DNA of 64,000 nucleotides from Pseudomonadota bacterium (GCA_023388175.1 JAEWGT010000001.1:12021-76020); one strand, 5' to 3'. Positions 16,964-25,681 are shown, counted from the stretch's first letter. The notes: generated from the letters alone by a model not told the origin. Numbers and translations are program-made.

Positions 16964-17302
16964 TCAGTCGCCTTCGCCGGCCTCTTCGGAGAAATACTTG
17001 TCCAGCTTGCCTGTTTCCCCGTCCTTTTCCTTGGCCTCGGGCAAGGGTTCGCGGCGCTCGGTCAGGTTCGGCCAGATGGCAGCAAACTTCCGGTTGAGCT
17101 CCAGCCATTCATCCAGCCCGCTTTCGGTATCGGGCTTGATGGCTTCCGCCGGACATTCAGGTTCGCACACGCCGCAATCGATGCACTCGTCGGGATGGAT
17201 GACCAGCATGTTCTCGCCTTCGTAGAAGCAGTCCACCGGACACACTTCGACGCAGTCGGTATATTTGCAGGCAATGCAATTGTCGGTGACGATATAGGTC
17301 AT
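16964..17302 (-). CDS. fdxA: Seven-iron ferredoxin FdxA
   Basis: A 112-residue ferredoxin with one 3Fe-4S and one 4Fe-4S cluster. Cysteines at 9, 17 and 50 fit the 3Fe-4S ligands and those at 21, 40, 43 and 46 fit the 4Fe-4S ligands of Azotobacter-type FdI, with Cys12 and Cys25 as extra. The acidic C-terminal extension is typical of the FdxA family. The ATG at 17302 gives MTYIVTDNC; an upstream in-frame extension (MPAR) is not needed. It lies between the acetyltransferase and carD on the minus strand. Confidence 0.95.
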   Translation of the reverse strand: MTYIVTDNCIACKYTDCVEVCPVDCFYEGENMLVIHPDECIDCGVCEPECPAEAIKPDTESGLDEWLELNRKFAAIWPNLTERREPLPEAKEKDGETGKLDKYFSEEAGEGD

Positions 17303-17473
17303 TCTGGCAGGCAATCCCGTCCAAACGCGGCCGACCCCTTGGGAAGGTCAAGCCACCTGTCTCAACGGCCCCGGTGCTAAACCCTTTTTTTTGCCGCCGC
17401 AAGGGCAAGCCGGGAGACGGTTTGGCGCAGTTTTCGCTTCTGGTAAAATGCCGTGCCTCTGGGCGGCAGCTGC

Positions 17474-17977
17474 TCACACGGGCTTGTGCCGGAAAACCAC
17501 GTCCTCGGGATCCTGCCGCGGCGCGTCCCCATCGACAATGCCACCCAGTTTTCGGGCCAATGCGATGGAGCGCGCATTGTCCGGGTCACAATAGCTCACG
17601 AGGCTTTGCAGACCCATGACGGAAAAAGCCCAATCCTTCATGGCAAGGGCGGCCTCGAACGCATAGCCTTGTCCTTCGAACCCCTCGTAAAGCAGCCAGC
17701 CCAGCTCCTTTTCGGGGAACAGCGGTCCATGATTGATTCCGACCTGCCCGAGCACACACCCATCGGTACGGCGTTCGACCATCAGACAGCCATGCCCGAA
17801 AAACTGCCACTGCGCCGCATCATTGGCAAACATGCCCCAGGCGGTTTTGAGGTCGACCGGTCCGCCCATATAGAGTGCGCGCGGCGACATCATCAGCGCG
17901 CGATAGGCTGGGAAATCGGCGAACGCCATCGGCCGCAGCAACAGCCTTTCCGTTTCGATCGAGGGAATGTCAGTCAT
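17474..17977 (-). CDS. GNAT-family N-acetyltransferase (RimJ/RimL-like)
   Basis: The 167-residue protein has the RimJ/RimL-type layout: TERLLLRPM near the start, GQVGINHGPLFPEKELGWLLYEG in the middle (motif C/D region), the acetyl-CoA region EGQGYAFEAALAMKDWAF, and YCDPDNARSIALARKLGG near the end. The target is unknown. Its start overlaps the end of the S4-protein gene by 8 bp. It interrupts the helicase-S4-fdxA-carD order usual in this bacterial order, so it may be a later insertion into the operon. Confidence 0.88.
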   Translation of the reverse strand: MTDIPSIETERLLLRPMAFADFPAYRALMMSPRALYMGGPVDLKTAWGMFANDAAQWQFFGHGCLMVERRTDGCVLGQVGINHGPLFPEKELGWLLYEGFEGQGYAFEAALAMKDWAFSVMGLQSLVSYCDPDNARSIALARKLGGIVDGDAPRQDPEDVVFRHKPV

Positions 17978-18377
17978 CGTTGCGGTCAAGCAGCCGGTCG
18001 GTCTCCCGCCGCTCCTTCTTGGTCGGCCGTCCCGCACCCGGCAGCCTTTCGGCAATCGCGGCTTCATAGGGCGAACGCTCCGCCTTCGGCGGCATGGGCG
18101 GCGACATATCCTCGTAGAGCCCCTGCGCTTCGCTGGCCGGGCCTCGCCTGGTGCCGGGGTCCAGAATACGCCAGACCAGAATACGGCCATGCAGCGACAT
18201 GGTCAGTACATCACCCGCCCCAACCTTGTAGTCGGACTTTTCGGTCTTTTCCGAATTGATACGGATGGCGCCGGATTCGATGATCTTCTGCGCCAGCGTC
18301 CGCGATTTGACCGCGCGCGAAAAGAACAGGAACCGGTCGAGCCGCTCCTTGCGGAACGCGTCGCCCGGCCCCGTCAA
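17970..18377 (-). CDS. S4-domain RNA-binding protein (Hsp15/HslR-like)
   Basis: A 135-residue protein with an S4 domain at the N-terminus: RLDRFLFFSRAVKSRTLAQK, then the beta turn GAIRIN and a hydrophobic core to about residue 75. Hsp15 binds free 50S subunits carrying nascent chains and helps rescue stalled ribosomes. The C-terminal third is basic and proline-rich (GAGRPTKKERRETDRL). It starts 3 bp after the helicase stop and overlaps the following acetyltransferase gene, so the three are coupled. Confidence 0.88.
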   Translation of the reverse strand: MTGPGDAFRKERLDRFLFFSRAVKSRTLAQKIIESGAIRINSEKTEKSDYKVGAGDVLTMSLHGRILVWRILDPGTRRGPASEAQGLYEDMSPPMPPKAERSPYEAAIAERLPGAGRPTKKERRETDRLLDRNDD

Positions 18378-18380
18378 ATC

Positions 18381-21344
18381 CTACTCCGACTTGCCGCGCA
18401 GAGCGGCAAGGGCGGCAAAGGGGCTATCCGGATCGAAAACCGGCTTGCGGTCTTCACGCTGTGGGCGTCCGGCCGGGCGCTCGTTCTTCTCCGGGCGCAG
18501 GCGACGCTCGTCATCCCGGCCTTTGCCGCGATGGGGCTTGTTGCCCTGCGGACGTTCGGCGCCTTCCGGACGGGGCCCGCGGCCATTGTGGCGGGGACGC
18601 TCGTTCCGACGAACCTGCTGCCCCTCGCCTTCTGCCTCACGACGAGTGCGCGGCTCGTGACGACGCTGGTCACTGTTGCGACGGCCCGGAAACCAGACCT
18701 CGTCGAATTGCGGCTCGGCGGGCGCGGCAGGTTCCGCAGATGCTTCAGCGGGCGCGGCATCGGGGACAGCGCCCTCGACCACAGGAGCTGCATCCGCGGC
18801 ATCTGCCACCTCGGCCACAGGCTCGACACTGGCTGCATTGTCTTCGAGCACAGCGTCCAGCGCCGGTGTTTCTGCCGATGCTTCGGCGGGCACGGCAGCA
18901 GCCACCTTCGGCGTACGGCGCACGCGATAGCCCAGCGACGTCAGGATGGACGAAAAATCCTCGCCCGAGCAGCCGAGCAGGCTGGTCATTTCCACGGTGA
19001 CGCGGAAACCATTGCCTTCGGCAGCGCCCGCCGGCAGTTCGCCCGCATAGGGCCGGCCGGCATCAAGGGCGATCAGTGGCCGGATGATGTCGGCCAGGCG
19101 TTCAAGAATGTCGACGCGCACCGCCCGTTTACCGGCGACCTTGAAGCCGGCAATCTCGTAAAGCCGCGTGTCGACTTCTGGATCGACGAGGAAGGAGGTA
19201 CGGCCCGAAAGCACGATATGGGGGATATCGGTGACGCCCGGCTGGCGGATGCCACCATTCTTGAGCGCGAACAGGATCAGCGCCAATTCGCGCGGGGCGG
19301 GCTTGAGGGAGAGCGGCAGATAGATGTGATAGGCACCGAACTTGATGCCCAGCTTGCGCAGCTTGCCACGCACATCCTGGTCGAGCCCTTTAACCTCATC
19401 GGCCACCTGATGCCGCGGCAAGAGGCCAAGATGCTCATAAAGCTGGTAGGCGACACCGCGCGCCGTGCCGTCCAGATCAGCCGGCGCTTCCAGCGCCATG
19501 ACCGGCTCCAGCACGGTATTGATGTGGTGACGCAGCCACAGCATCAGCCGGTCCTGAACCTTTTCAAGGTCTGGTCCGGTAAGGGTTTCATCGGCGATGA
19601 TGATGATGCGCGGGCGATAAAGGCTATCGCCCTCCGCAAGCTCGGCCACGAATTCACCGCGCCAGCGCAGCCGGCCATCGGTCGCCAACACGAATTCTTC
19701 ATTTGGCGAACCGGCCAGTCGTTCGGCACGATTGTGTATCTCCGGTGCTACCACCGAATCGGCGGCGCCCCGCAGGCCCTTTGCATCCAGCTCGCCATCG
19801 TTGCGGGCCAGGGTGAAACGGAAGCCTTCAAGCGTGCCGATGAGATGGCCTTCCAGCCGCACTTCGCCGCGCTCATTGATTTCGGGAGATACCATACGTT
19901 TGTCTTTCAGATGGCGGAGCAATACGCTTGTACGCCGGTCGACGAAGCGCTGGGTGAGCCGCTCATGCAGAGCGTCACTCAGGCGGTCTTCAATATTCCG
20001 TGTCTTTTCGCGCCAATAGGTAGGGTCTTCAAGCCAGTTTTTGCGGTTCGCGACAAAGGTCCAGGTACGGATCTGCTTGATCCGATTGCTGAGTGTGTCA
20101 ATGTCGCCCTCCGCATTGTCGCAAAACCGGACCTGCTCGGCAATCCACTCCGCGCTGACGCGATCATTTCGTCTCAAATCTGAATAGATTTTGGTGATGA
20201 TCTCGCCATGGGCGGCCGGTGAAATGCCTTGATAGTCCGGAATCTGGCAACATTCCCAGAGCAGTTTGACCGCTTCATGGCCGCGCGCCAGGGCTCCCGC
20301 CTCGTTGCGGGCGAGAAATTCCAGGGCCCGCTGGTCTGTCGCAACAGGAACGCGGGTCAGCGTCTTGTCCTGTGGTGAGACATCGAGCGAGTTCCGCAAC
20401 CGCTCGATGGAAGAGAAATCCAGCGCAGAATTACGCCACTGCACCTGCCGCACGGGCTCGAAATCGTGCGTTTCAAGCGCAACGACCAGTTCCTCATCGA
20501 AATTTTCGGTGCCGCCGGTGACACCAAAAGTGCCGTTATGCCGGTGCCGCCCGGCCCGGCCGGCGATCTGGCCCAGCTCGGACGGGGTCAGCGGTCGGCT
20601 CTGATGGCCGTCGAACTTGGTGTCGTCGGCAAAGGCGACATGATGAATGTCGAGATTGAGTCCCATGCCGATGGCGTCGGTGGCCACGAGGAAATCCACA
20701 TCGCCATTCTGGTAGAGATCCACCTGTGCATTGCGGGTGCGGGGCGAGAGCGCCCCCATGACCACGGCCGCACCGCCGCGCTCGCGCCGGATCAGCTCGG
20801 CAATCGCATAGACCTGCCGCGCCGAGAAAGCCACGATGGCGGAGCGCGGCGGCTGGCGCGAAATCTTCTTCGAGCCCGAATAGGTGAGTTGGGAAAAGCG
20901 CGGCCTGTCGATGATCTCCGCATGGGGGATCAGCTTTCTGACCACGCCCGCCATGGTCGCCGAACCCAGAAGCAGCGTTTCGTGAAAGCCGCGTGCCTTG
21001 AGGATACGATCGGTGAAGACATGGCCCCGGTCGAAGTCGATGGCGGTCTGGATCTCGTCCACCGCCACGCAATCGACATGGATATCCATGGGCATGGCTT
21101 CCACCGTCGCCACCCAATAGCGCGGCTTGGCCGGCACGATCCGCTCTTCGCCGGTGACCAGCGCCACCGCCTGCTCACCCACCCGCTCCACGACGCGCTG
21201 ATAAACCTCGCGTGCCAGCAGGCGCAGCGGCAGGCCGATCATCCCGGTGGGATGGGCCAGCATGCGCTCGATGGCGAAATAGGTCTTGCCGGTATTGGTC
21301 GGACCGAGAATGGCCTTGACCGAATGGGAAGGTGCGAAAGTCAT
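18381..21344 (-). CDS. Suv3-like DEIQ-box RNA helicase with disordered C-terminal tail
   Basis: A 987-residue SF2 helicase of the type found in alphaproteobacteria and related to mitochondrial SUV3. Motif I is GPTNTGKT (14-21), motif II is DEIQ instead of DEAD, motif III LLLGSAT, and motif VI QIAGRAGR. The helicase core covers roughly the first 350 residues and is followed by SUV3-type middle domains. From about residue 810 the protein becomes Ala/Glu/Pro-rich and then strongly Arg/Pro-rich (HEPRTRREAEGEG-like), which looks disordered and RNA-binding. A role in RNA turnover is likely. The S4-protein gene follows after 3 bp. Confidence 0.9.
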   Translation of the reverse strand: MTFAPSHSVKAILGPTNTGKTYFAIERMLAHPTGMIGLPLRLLAREVYQRVVERVGEQAVALVTGEERIVPAKPRYWVATVEAMPMDIHVDCVAVDEIQTAIDFDRGHVFTDRILKARGFHETLLLGSATMAGVVRKLIPHAEIIDRPRFSQLTYSGSKKISRQPPRSAIVAFSARQVYAIAELIRRERGGAAVVMGALSPRTRNAQVDLYQNGDVDFLVATDAIGMGLNLDIHHVAFADDTKFDGHQSRPLTPSELGQIAGRAGRHRHNGTFGVTGGTENFDEELVVALETHDFEPVRQVQWRNSALDFSSIERLRNSLDVSPQDKTLTRVPVATDQRALEFLARNEAGALARGHEAVKLLWECCQIPDYQGISPAAHGEIITKIYSDLRRNDRVSAEWIAEQVRFCDNAEGDIDTLSNRIKQIRTWTFVANRKNWLEDPTYWREKTRNIEDRLSDALHERLTQRFVDRRTSVLLRHLKDKRMVSPEINERGEVRLEGHLIGTLEGFRFTLARNDGELDAKGLRGAADSVVAPEIHNRAERLAGSPNEEFVLATDGRLRWRGEFVAELAEGDSLYRPRIIIIADETLTGPDLEKVQDRLMLWLRHHINTVLEPVMALEAPADLDGTARGVAYQLYEHLGLLPRHQVADEVKGLDQDVRGKLRKLGIKFGAYHIYLPLSLKPAPRELALILFALKNGGIRQPGVTDIPHIVLSGRTSFLVDPEVDTRLYEIAGFKVAGKRAVRVDILERLADIIRPLIALDAGRPYAGELPAGAAEGNGFRVTVEMTSLLGCSGEDFSSILTSLGYRVRRTPKVAAAVPAEASAETPALDAVLEDNAASVEPVAEVADAADAAPVVEGAVPDAAPAEASAEPAAPAEPQFDEVWFPGRRNSDQRRHEPRTRREAEGEGQQVRRNERPRHNGRGPRPEGAERPQGNKPHRGKGRDDERRLRPEKNERPAGRPQREDRKPVFDPDSPFAALAALRGKSE

Positions 21345-21815
21345 CGCGGACTATGTAGTCCTTCCCGCGCCGCCTTGCGAGGCCTGCATCGGCCTGTCCC
21401 AACAAAAGACACTCAATGCCACTTTTCTGCCACCCCTCTTAACGTTCGGAACGCAGTCGGAACGAAACAGCATCGAATCGGCGAGAATCGCCCAATCCCT
21501 TTTTGTTCCCTACGAGATGTGGCGAGCCCGACCACAGCGCCACTACAAGCCGGACCACAAAAGCCGGCCTGACCGCGAAACCCGCTTCACGTCTCTTACC
21601 ATCGGCCTAATTTCTGAGAAATCGAGCGAATATGAATGACTGGTAAATGCCGCGACCGCGCAATTTTCTCAGGACTTCACACCATGCCGCCCGGTCTGCG
21701 GCCCTCTTGCGCCCCGTCTTGACGAAAAACTGCATTGACGTGCCAGCACGGGACAGGCCCATGCTGACAGGAACAGTCATTGCCATCGCGGAAATTACGG
21801 CAAAAGGAGCCTCCA
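21345..21815. other. Intergenic region between the helicase and the NTF2-like gene
   Basis: These 471 bases hold no convincing gene. They contain the divergent promoters expected for the helicase (minus) and the NTF2-like gene (plus). A direct repeat CGGAACG occurs at 21447-21453 and 21458-21464, one DNA turn apart centre to centre, and two TTGACG boxes lie at 21719-21724 and 21735-21740 without clear -10 partners. Confidence 0.4.
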
Positions 21816-22148
21816 ATGTCCGCTTTTGATCCCGATACTCTGCCCGCCACCATCGCAGCCTACTTCGCCACTTCTGGCAACCGTGACGCCGTTGACCTGT
21901 TCGCCGCTGATGCCGTTGTCGTCGATGAAGGCGAAACACACGAAGGCCTTGCCGCGATCGCCGCATGGCTCGACAGCGTCGAGCGTCGCTATCGTCCGCG
22001 CTATGTTCTGCATGGTACAACCACGGATACGTCCGGGCACGATGTGACCTTCGAAGTTTCGGGCACCTTTCCGGGTAGCCCGGCCATTCTTCGCCAGCAT
22101 TTCGAACTCGATCAGCAGGCCAGGATCAGGCGCTTGCAGACCCTTTGA
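21816..22148 (+). CDS. SnoaL/NTF2-like domain protein
   Basis: A 110-residue single-domain protein of the SnoaL-like NTF2 superfamily: the N-terminal helix with AAYFATSGNRDAVDLFAADA, the strand AVVVDEGETHEG, and the curved sheet ending in FELDQQARIRRLQTL. Members bind small ligands or isomerise them; no specific function can be given. ATG 21816 is preceded by AAAAGGAGC at good spacing. It stands alone on the plus strand between two minus-strand genes. Confidence 0.82.
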   Translation: MSAFDPDTLPATIAAYFATSGNRDAVDLFAADAVVVDEGETHEGLAAIAAWLDSVERRYRPRYVLHGTTTDTSGHDVTFEVSGTFPGSPAILRQHFELDQQARIRRLQTL

Positions 22149-22516
22149 TCTGTGCCGTCCCGATACACACGGCCGGCGGCCGGCATGCTGCCGTTAACTC
22201 CTGGCCCAAAACAAGAACGAACACGGACTGAATCATTACCAGCCGCCATATCCGGCTTTGTTCACCGCTAGATCTGGTAGCTGGTCCAGACCTGAGCCAC
22301 GAGCCGCCGCCCTGGTGGCCCCTCTGAGCCCGAAAACCGTTCACCACTGTGAATTTCCGGTTAATTTTGCCGGTCGGGGCAGGTTTCCTGCCAGGTCATT
22401 GCGCACCGAAAACACAAATGCGCCACAGCCGTTAACCGGCAAGTGGCGCATTTGCGGCAATTCAAAACAGCGAAATTGTCAAAAAAGCCTTTGACCGTCC
22501 CTAAGCGGGACAGGTG
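22149..22516. other. Intergenic region between the NTF2-like and DUF3108 genes
   Basis: These 368 bases between convergent genes show no gene. They hold GCCGGC direct repeats around 22172-22184, a small hairpin TTCAC/GTGAA near 22339-22353, several GTTAA boxes, and the strong hairpin at 22416-22453 listed separately. Confidence 0.4.
22416..22453 (-). terminator. Hairpin, candidate terminator of the DUF3108 gene
   Basis: An 11-bp perfect stem AAATGCGCCAC (22416-22426) with GTGGCGCATTT (22443-22453) and a 16-nt loop that is itself near-palindromic around GTTAAC. On the minus strand the sequence after the stem is T-rich (TTTGTGTTTTC). It lies about 64 bp after the DUF3108 stop. Confidence 0.5.
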
Positions 22517-23302
22517 CTACTGGACGCGGGTATTGGTCAGCACCATGGAAAGATCACCCATGCTGGTGCCGATATTGACGCGATAGGGCACATAATAGCC
22601 CGAGGCGCCCAGTGGCGCGTACCAGAGGATGATGCGGCTGGTATCGGCCAGATATTGCGTCATTTCCGACGAACCGAAATGCCCCGAGATCGGCTGATAC
22701 TTGACCGAGCAGGCAACCAGCGGCCCCTGATAACCGGTACGCGGCGATGTCGCCTCGTCATGGTCGAGATAGCCCATGGCGATATTGAAGCGCTCGACCC
22801 CGGTGAAAATCTTGAAATCGCGCTGGCACAGCGAACGGTCCAGCTCCCGCCCCTTGAGCACGAAGGCGGACAGGAAATCACCCACGCCGGTCAGGTGCGA
22901 GCGCTCCAGAGGCACCCGGTCATAGCTGTCCAGTACCGGTGGATTGACCTGGAACGAGGCCACATTACGCCCCGCAAAGCCGACATCGACCTTGAAATCC
23001 TCGCCATTGGCGCGCGTTTCGAGCGCGAACCGCTCCGATTGCAGGTTGGCGCCCGTCGAGGCCCCGGTGACATTGGCCTTGGCGGTGCCGCTCGCCACCA
23101 CATTGGCAAGCCCGGTGACCCGCGCCGAAAGCTCGAAATCATACCGCCGTCCGTCATCGTCGAAGTCGATATCGACCAGAGCGACATTGATCCCGCCCAC
23201 GGTGACCACATAGCTGACACGGGCGTCGACAGGTGCAGCCTGGGCCGGCTGTACCGCGAGGGAAGAGCTGAGGGCCAGGAGAAGGAGGGCGGATCGGATC
23301 AC
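22517..23302 (-). CDS. DUF3108 domain-containing exported protein
   Basis: The 261-residue product starts with a signal peptide (cleavage likely after QPAQA) and then matches DUF3108: a lipoprotein-carrier-like beta sheet beginning VSYVVTVGGINVALVDIDFD and ending YYVPYRVNIGTSMGDLSM. The function is unknown, but a periplasmic or outer-membrane role is expected. The start is a GTG at 23302 placed so that the signal peptide is complete; the frame is open to 23509, but the extra sequence is not secretion-like and covers the rpmB promoter region. Confidence 0.82.
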   Translation of the reverse strand: MIRSALLLLALSSSLAVQPAQAAPVDARVSYVVTVGGINVALVDIDFDDDGRRYDFELSARVTGLANVVASGTAKANVTGASTGANLQSERFALETRANGEDFKVDVGFAGRNVASFQVNPPVLDSYDRVPLERSHLTGVGDFLSAFVLKGRELDRSLCQRDFKIFTGVERFNIAMGYLDHDEATSPRTGYQGPLVACSVKYQPISGHFGSSEMTQYLADTSRIILWYAPLGASGYYVPYRVNIGTSMGDLSMVLTNTRVQ

Positions 23303-23431
23303 GGCAGCAGGTTCTCGGCTAGGGGAGCTTGCCCGGGATGCTGGCCGGGCGCGAATCAGTTCGCACCTCGAAAGTGCCGCCCGATTCTGTCTCGCGCAAG
23401 GCGCTCTCGCCTGCGTGAATCGGCCTCTGAC

Positions 23432-23459
23432 TTGACGGAGCGGGCTGCTTTCTCTAAAG
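23432..23459 (+). promoter_or_regulatory. Candidate promoter of rpmB
   Basis: TTGACG (23432-23437) and CTAAAG (23454-23459) are separated by 16 bp, about 80 bp before the rpmB start and on the divergent side from the DUF3108 gene. It fits the housekeeping sigma consensus of alphaproteobacteria moderately well. Confidence 0.45.
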
Positions 23460-23539
23460 AGCCGCGAGATTTCACCACAATCGAGGCCCGTAGCGGATCC
23501 CTCCGCCACGCAGGACCTTTACACAAACAGGATATCAAA

Positions 23540-23824
23540 ATGGCACGTCGCTGCGAACTGACCGGTAAGGGCGTCATGGTGGGCAACAATGTTTCCCACG
23601 CTCTCAACCGCACCCGCCGCCGCTTTCTCCCCAACCTGATCAACGTCACGCTGATCTCGGACGCGCTGAACCGTTCGGTCAAGCTGCGCATTTCCGCTGC
23701 TGCCCTGCGCTCGGTCGAGCACCGCGGTGGCCTCGACGCTTTCCTGCTCAAGCAGGACGATGCCGATCTGAGCCCCCTGGCTGCCGGCATCAAGAAGGAA
23801 ATCCGCGCGGCCCTCGCCGCCTAA
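23540..23824 (+). CDS. rpmB: 50S ribosomal protein L28
   Basis: The 94-residue protein starts MARRCELTGKGVMVGNNVSH, the exact L28 N-terminus, continues with RTRRRFLPNL and RISAAALRSVEHRGG, and has the C-terminal extension seen in alphaproteobacterial L28. It binds near the exit site of the large subunit. The zinc-knuckle cysteines of some L28 forms are absent, as only one Cys is present. The gene is monocistronic, with a promoter candidate upstream and a strong terminator 24 bp downstream. Confidence 0.98.
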   Translation: MARRCELTGKGVMVGNNVSHALNRTRRRFLPNLINVTLISDALNRSVKLRISAAALRSVEHRGGLDAFLLKQDDADLSPLAAGIKKEIRAALAA

Positions 23825-23847
23825 GCGTTTTCCGATACGAATTCTGG

Positions 23848-23877
23848 CCGCGTGGAGTTATGCTCCACGCGGTTTTT
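23848..23877 (+). terminator. Rho-independent terminator of rpmB
   Basis: A 10-bp perfect stem CCGCGTGGAG (23848-23857) with CTCCACGCGG (23863-23872), a 5-nt loop, and a run of five T followed by ATTTT. It lies 24 bp after the rpmB stop. Confidence 0.93.
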
Positions 23878-23938
23878 ATTTTGAACGACCCGGTGCTCTG
23901 GTCTCCTGCCAGTCGCACCTAACATAGGGAACAGTCTG

Positions 23939-24574
23939 ATGCTGTCTCGCTTGCTTGTGGCGCTCCTCGCCATGGTGGCCGTTGTCGCCGCCTCCAATTT
24001 TCTCGTGCAGTTTCCGGTCGACCTGACCCTTGGCGGTGTCCATATCGGCGACATCCTCACCTGGGGCGCCTTTACCTATCCGGTCGCCTTCCTCGTCACC
24101 GATCTCTCCAACCGCGCCTTTGGTCCGCAAAAGACCCGTCTGATCGTGGTTGCCGGCTTCTGTGTTGCCGTTATCGTCTCGATCTGGCTGGCGAGCCCGC
24201 GCATCGCCATTGCCTCGGGCTCGGCTTTCCTCATGGCCCAGCTGCTCGATGTTTCCGTCTTTCATCGGCTGCGCAACGGCGCCTGGTGGCACGCCCCGAT
24301 GTTTTCGTCACTGGCAGGGTCCGTGCTGGATACGACCCTGTTCTTCTCCATTGCCATGGCTCCCGCCTTTGCGGGCATCGACGCCTTTTTCGGCATGGAG
24401 GATTCCTCCCTCGCCTTCCCCGCGCCCCTGCTCGGCATCGGTCCGGAAGTCGAACTCTGGCAAAGCCTGGCGCTGGGCGATTTCCTCGTGAAACTGGTCA
24501 TGGCCGTTCTGATGCTCGCCCCCTACAAGACCATCCGCGATCTGGTCCTGAAGCGAATGCCATTGGCGGCGTAG
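23939..24574 (+). CDS. Queuosine precursor transporter, YhhQ/VUT family
   Basis: A 211-residue membrane protein with about six hydrophobic segments. Family markers include AASNFLVQFPVDL, GAFTYPVAFLVTDLSNRAFG, the intramembrane RIAIASGSAFLMAQLLDV, and a C-terminal LGDFLVKLVMAVLMLAPY. YhhQ-type proteins import queuosine precursors such as preQ0 and preQ1 for tRNA modification. I looked for a preQ1 riboswitch in the 60 bp before the start and saw none. It lies after the rpmB terminator, so it has its own promoter. Confidence 0.9.
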   Translation: MLSRLLVALLAMVAVVAASNFLVQFPVDLTLGGVHIGDILTWGAFTYPVAFLVTDLSNRAFGPQKTRLIVVAGFCVAVIVSIWLASPRIAIASGSAFLMAQLLDVSVFHRLRNGAWWHAPMFSSLAGSVLDTTLFFSIAMAPAFAGIDAFFGMEDSSLAFPAPLLGIGPEVELWQSLALGDFLVKLVMAVLMLAPYKTIRDLVLKRMPLAA

Positions 24575-24597
24575 GCGCGATCTCAAAATTGATCGTC

Positions 24598-24665
24598 ATT
24601 GCCGGACTTGTTCCGGCAATCCACCTTTCCGCGCCGGACATGGACCACCGGGACAAGCCCGGTGG
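24598..24665. repeat. Hyphomicrobiales intergenic palindromic repeat
   Basis: Two strong hairpins in tandem: ATTGCCGGA (24598-24606) with TCCGGCAAT (24612-24620), and CCACCGGG (24645-24652) with CCCGGTGG (24658-24665). This two-hairpin arrangement, whose translation reads like AGLVPAIH...DKPGGDE, is a well-known dispersed element of this bacterial order. It lies between two convergent genes and may serve as their terminator. Confidence 0.8.
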
Positions 24666-24691
24666 TGACGAAGAAGCCAATATCGTGGCCA

Positions 24692-25681
24692 TCACTCCGG
24701 CAGCGCGAATTCCAGGATCATGTTGCGCTGCCAGCCGTTGAAATTGTTGTCGGACCCCATGAGGATGCGCAATTCGCCCCCCGGGGTCCGATGGACAAGC
24801 AGGCTTTCCATATTGTCGATTTCGGCGCCCTGCGCTGAAACCAATAGTTCCCCGCGCAGGAGGTTACCCGGCCGCACCTCTGCCGCCGGAATGCGCCGCA
24901 AGTTCATGACGAAACTGAACAGCGAGACGCCCCGCTCCAGAACCAACAGATCACCATTGGGCAGGAATTTGCAATCGGTCGGATTGACGATCGGCGAATT
25001 GAAATAGGTGAACGGGCCCTTGTCCCGGATACCCAGCATCTCGCCGCGATGATTGCCCTCTTCATCCAGCGCTTCCTCGGTAATGAGGATGGTTGAGCCG
25101 GCAACAGGCGAGGCCGGCGGCGCGATGCACACCGATTCCAGCGATTCATTGGTCCTGAGGTCGGTGAGCCATTGCGGAATGGGCACTTCCCGCGCCGGGC
25201 CGCCCGGACGGCCATTGGAGATGGCAAAATCGGCCACGCGCGTCAGATGCTCGAAACTGACCCGCACCGCGGTCGGCACGCCATCGCGCCAAACCGTATC
25301 CACGCCTTCGGCATCGCGGGCATATTGGCGTGGCAGCAATTCGCCGGAGGAATTGCGCATCGACTCGATGCTCACGCCGATAAAGCCGAACAGGCGGTCA
25401 GCCTCGTCATAGGCCAATTGCCCGGAGACGAAATGGCCCCGATCAGTGACAAAGGCGATGCGCTGCTCGGCACCGGTCTGGGCCACGCCCGACAGGCCCC
25501 CAAATGTGTCATCAGGACTTTGCAGCGTCAGGCCACCGCGAAAGATCAGGCCGTCCACGCGTTGGCCGACTTCCGCACCCTTGAACCGGGTGATCTGCGC
25601 CGCGCTCACCGTCGCCTCGACAGCCCCGGCCGGAACGGCCAGGGCCAGAAGCGTTGCGGCAAAAGCGGCGAGAACCTTCAT
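24692..25681 (-). CDS. Esterase-like activity of phytase family protein
   Basis: A 329-residue secreted protein: signal peptide to about residue 20 (VPAGAVEA), then a beta-propeller of the phytase-like esterase family (PF13449 type). Family stretches include TFGGLSGVAQTG, FVTDRGHFVSG, DAEGVDTVWRDG, NESLESVCIAPP, PTDCKFLPNGDLLVLERG and DNMESLLVHRTPGGE. The substrate is unknown; the family name is historical. Its ATG overlaps the cobT stop by four bases, so it is translated from the cobS-cobT message, although no role in cobalamin synthesis is suggested by its sequence. Confidence 0.88.
   Translation of the reverse strand: MKVLAAFAATLLALAVPAGAVEATVSAAQITRFKGAEVGQRVDGLIFRGGLTLQSPDDTFGGLSGVAQTGAEQRIAFVTDRGHFVSGQLAYDEADRLFGFIGVSIESMRNSSGELLPRQYARDAEGVDTVWRDGVPTAVRVSFEHLTRVADFAISNGRPGGPAREVPIPQWLTDLRTNESLESVCIAPPASPVAGSTILITEEALDEEGNHRGEMLGIRDKGPFTYFNSPIVNPTDCKFLPNGDLLVLERGVSLFSFVMNLRRIPAAEVRPGNLLRGELLVSAQGAEIDNMESLLVHRTPGGELRILMGSDNNFNGWQRNMILEFALPE

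Noticed and set aside
17967..20183. A 738-codon plus-strand open frame antisense to the helicase
   Set aside because: No domain or start signal is visible, and the minus strand encodes a helicase with all motifs.
23883..23938. A possible preQ1 riboswitch before the YhhQ transporter gene
   Set aside because: The short leader lacks the G-C-rich hairpin followed by an A-rich tail of type I and the type II core; nothing supports it beyond gene function.
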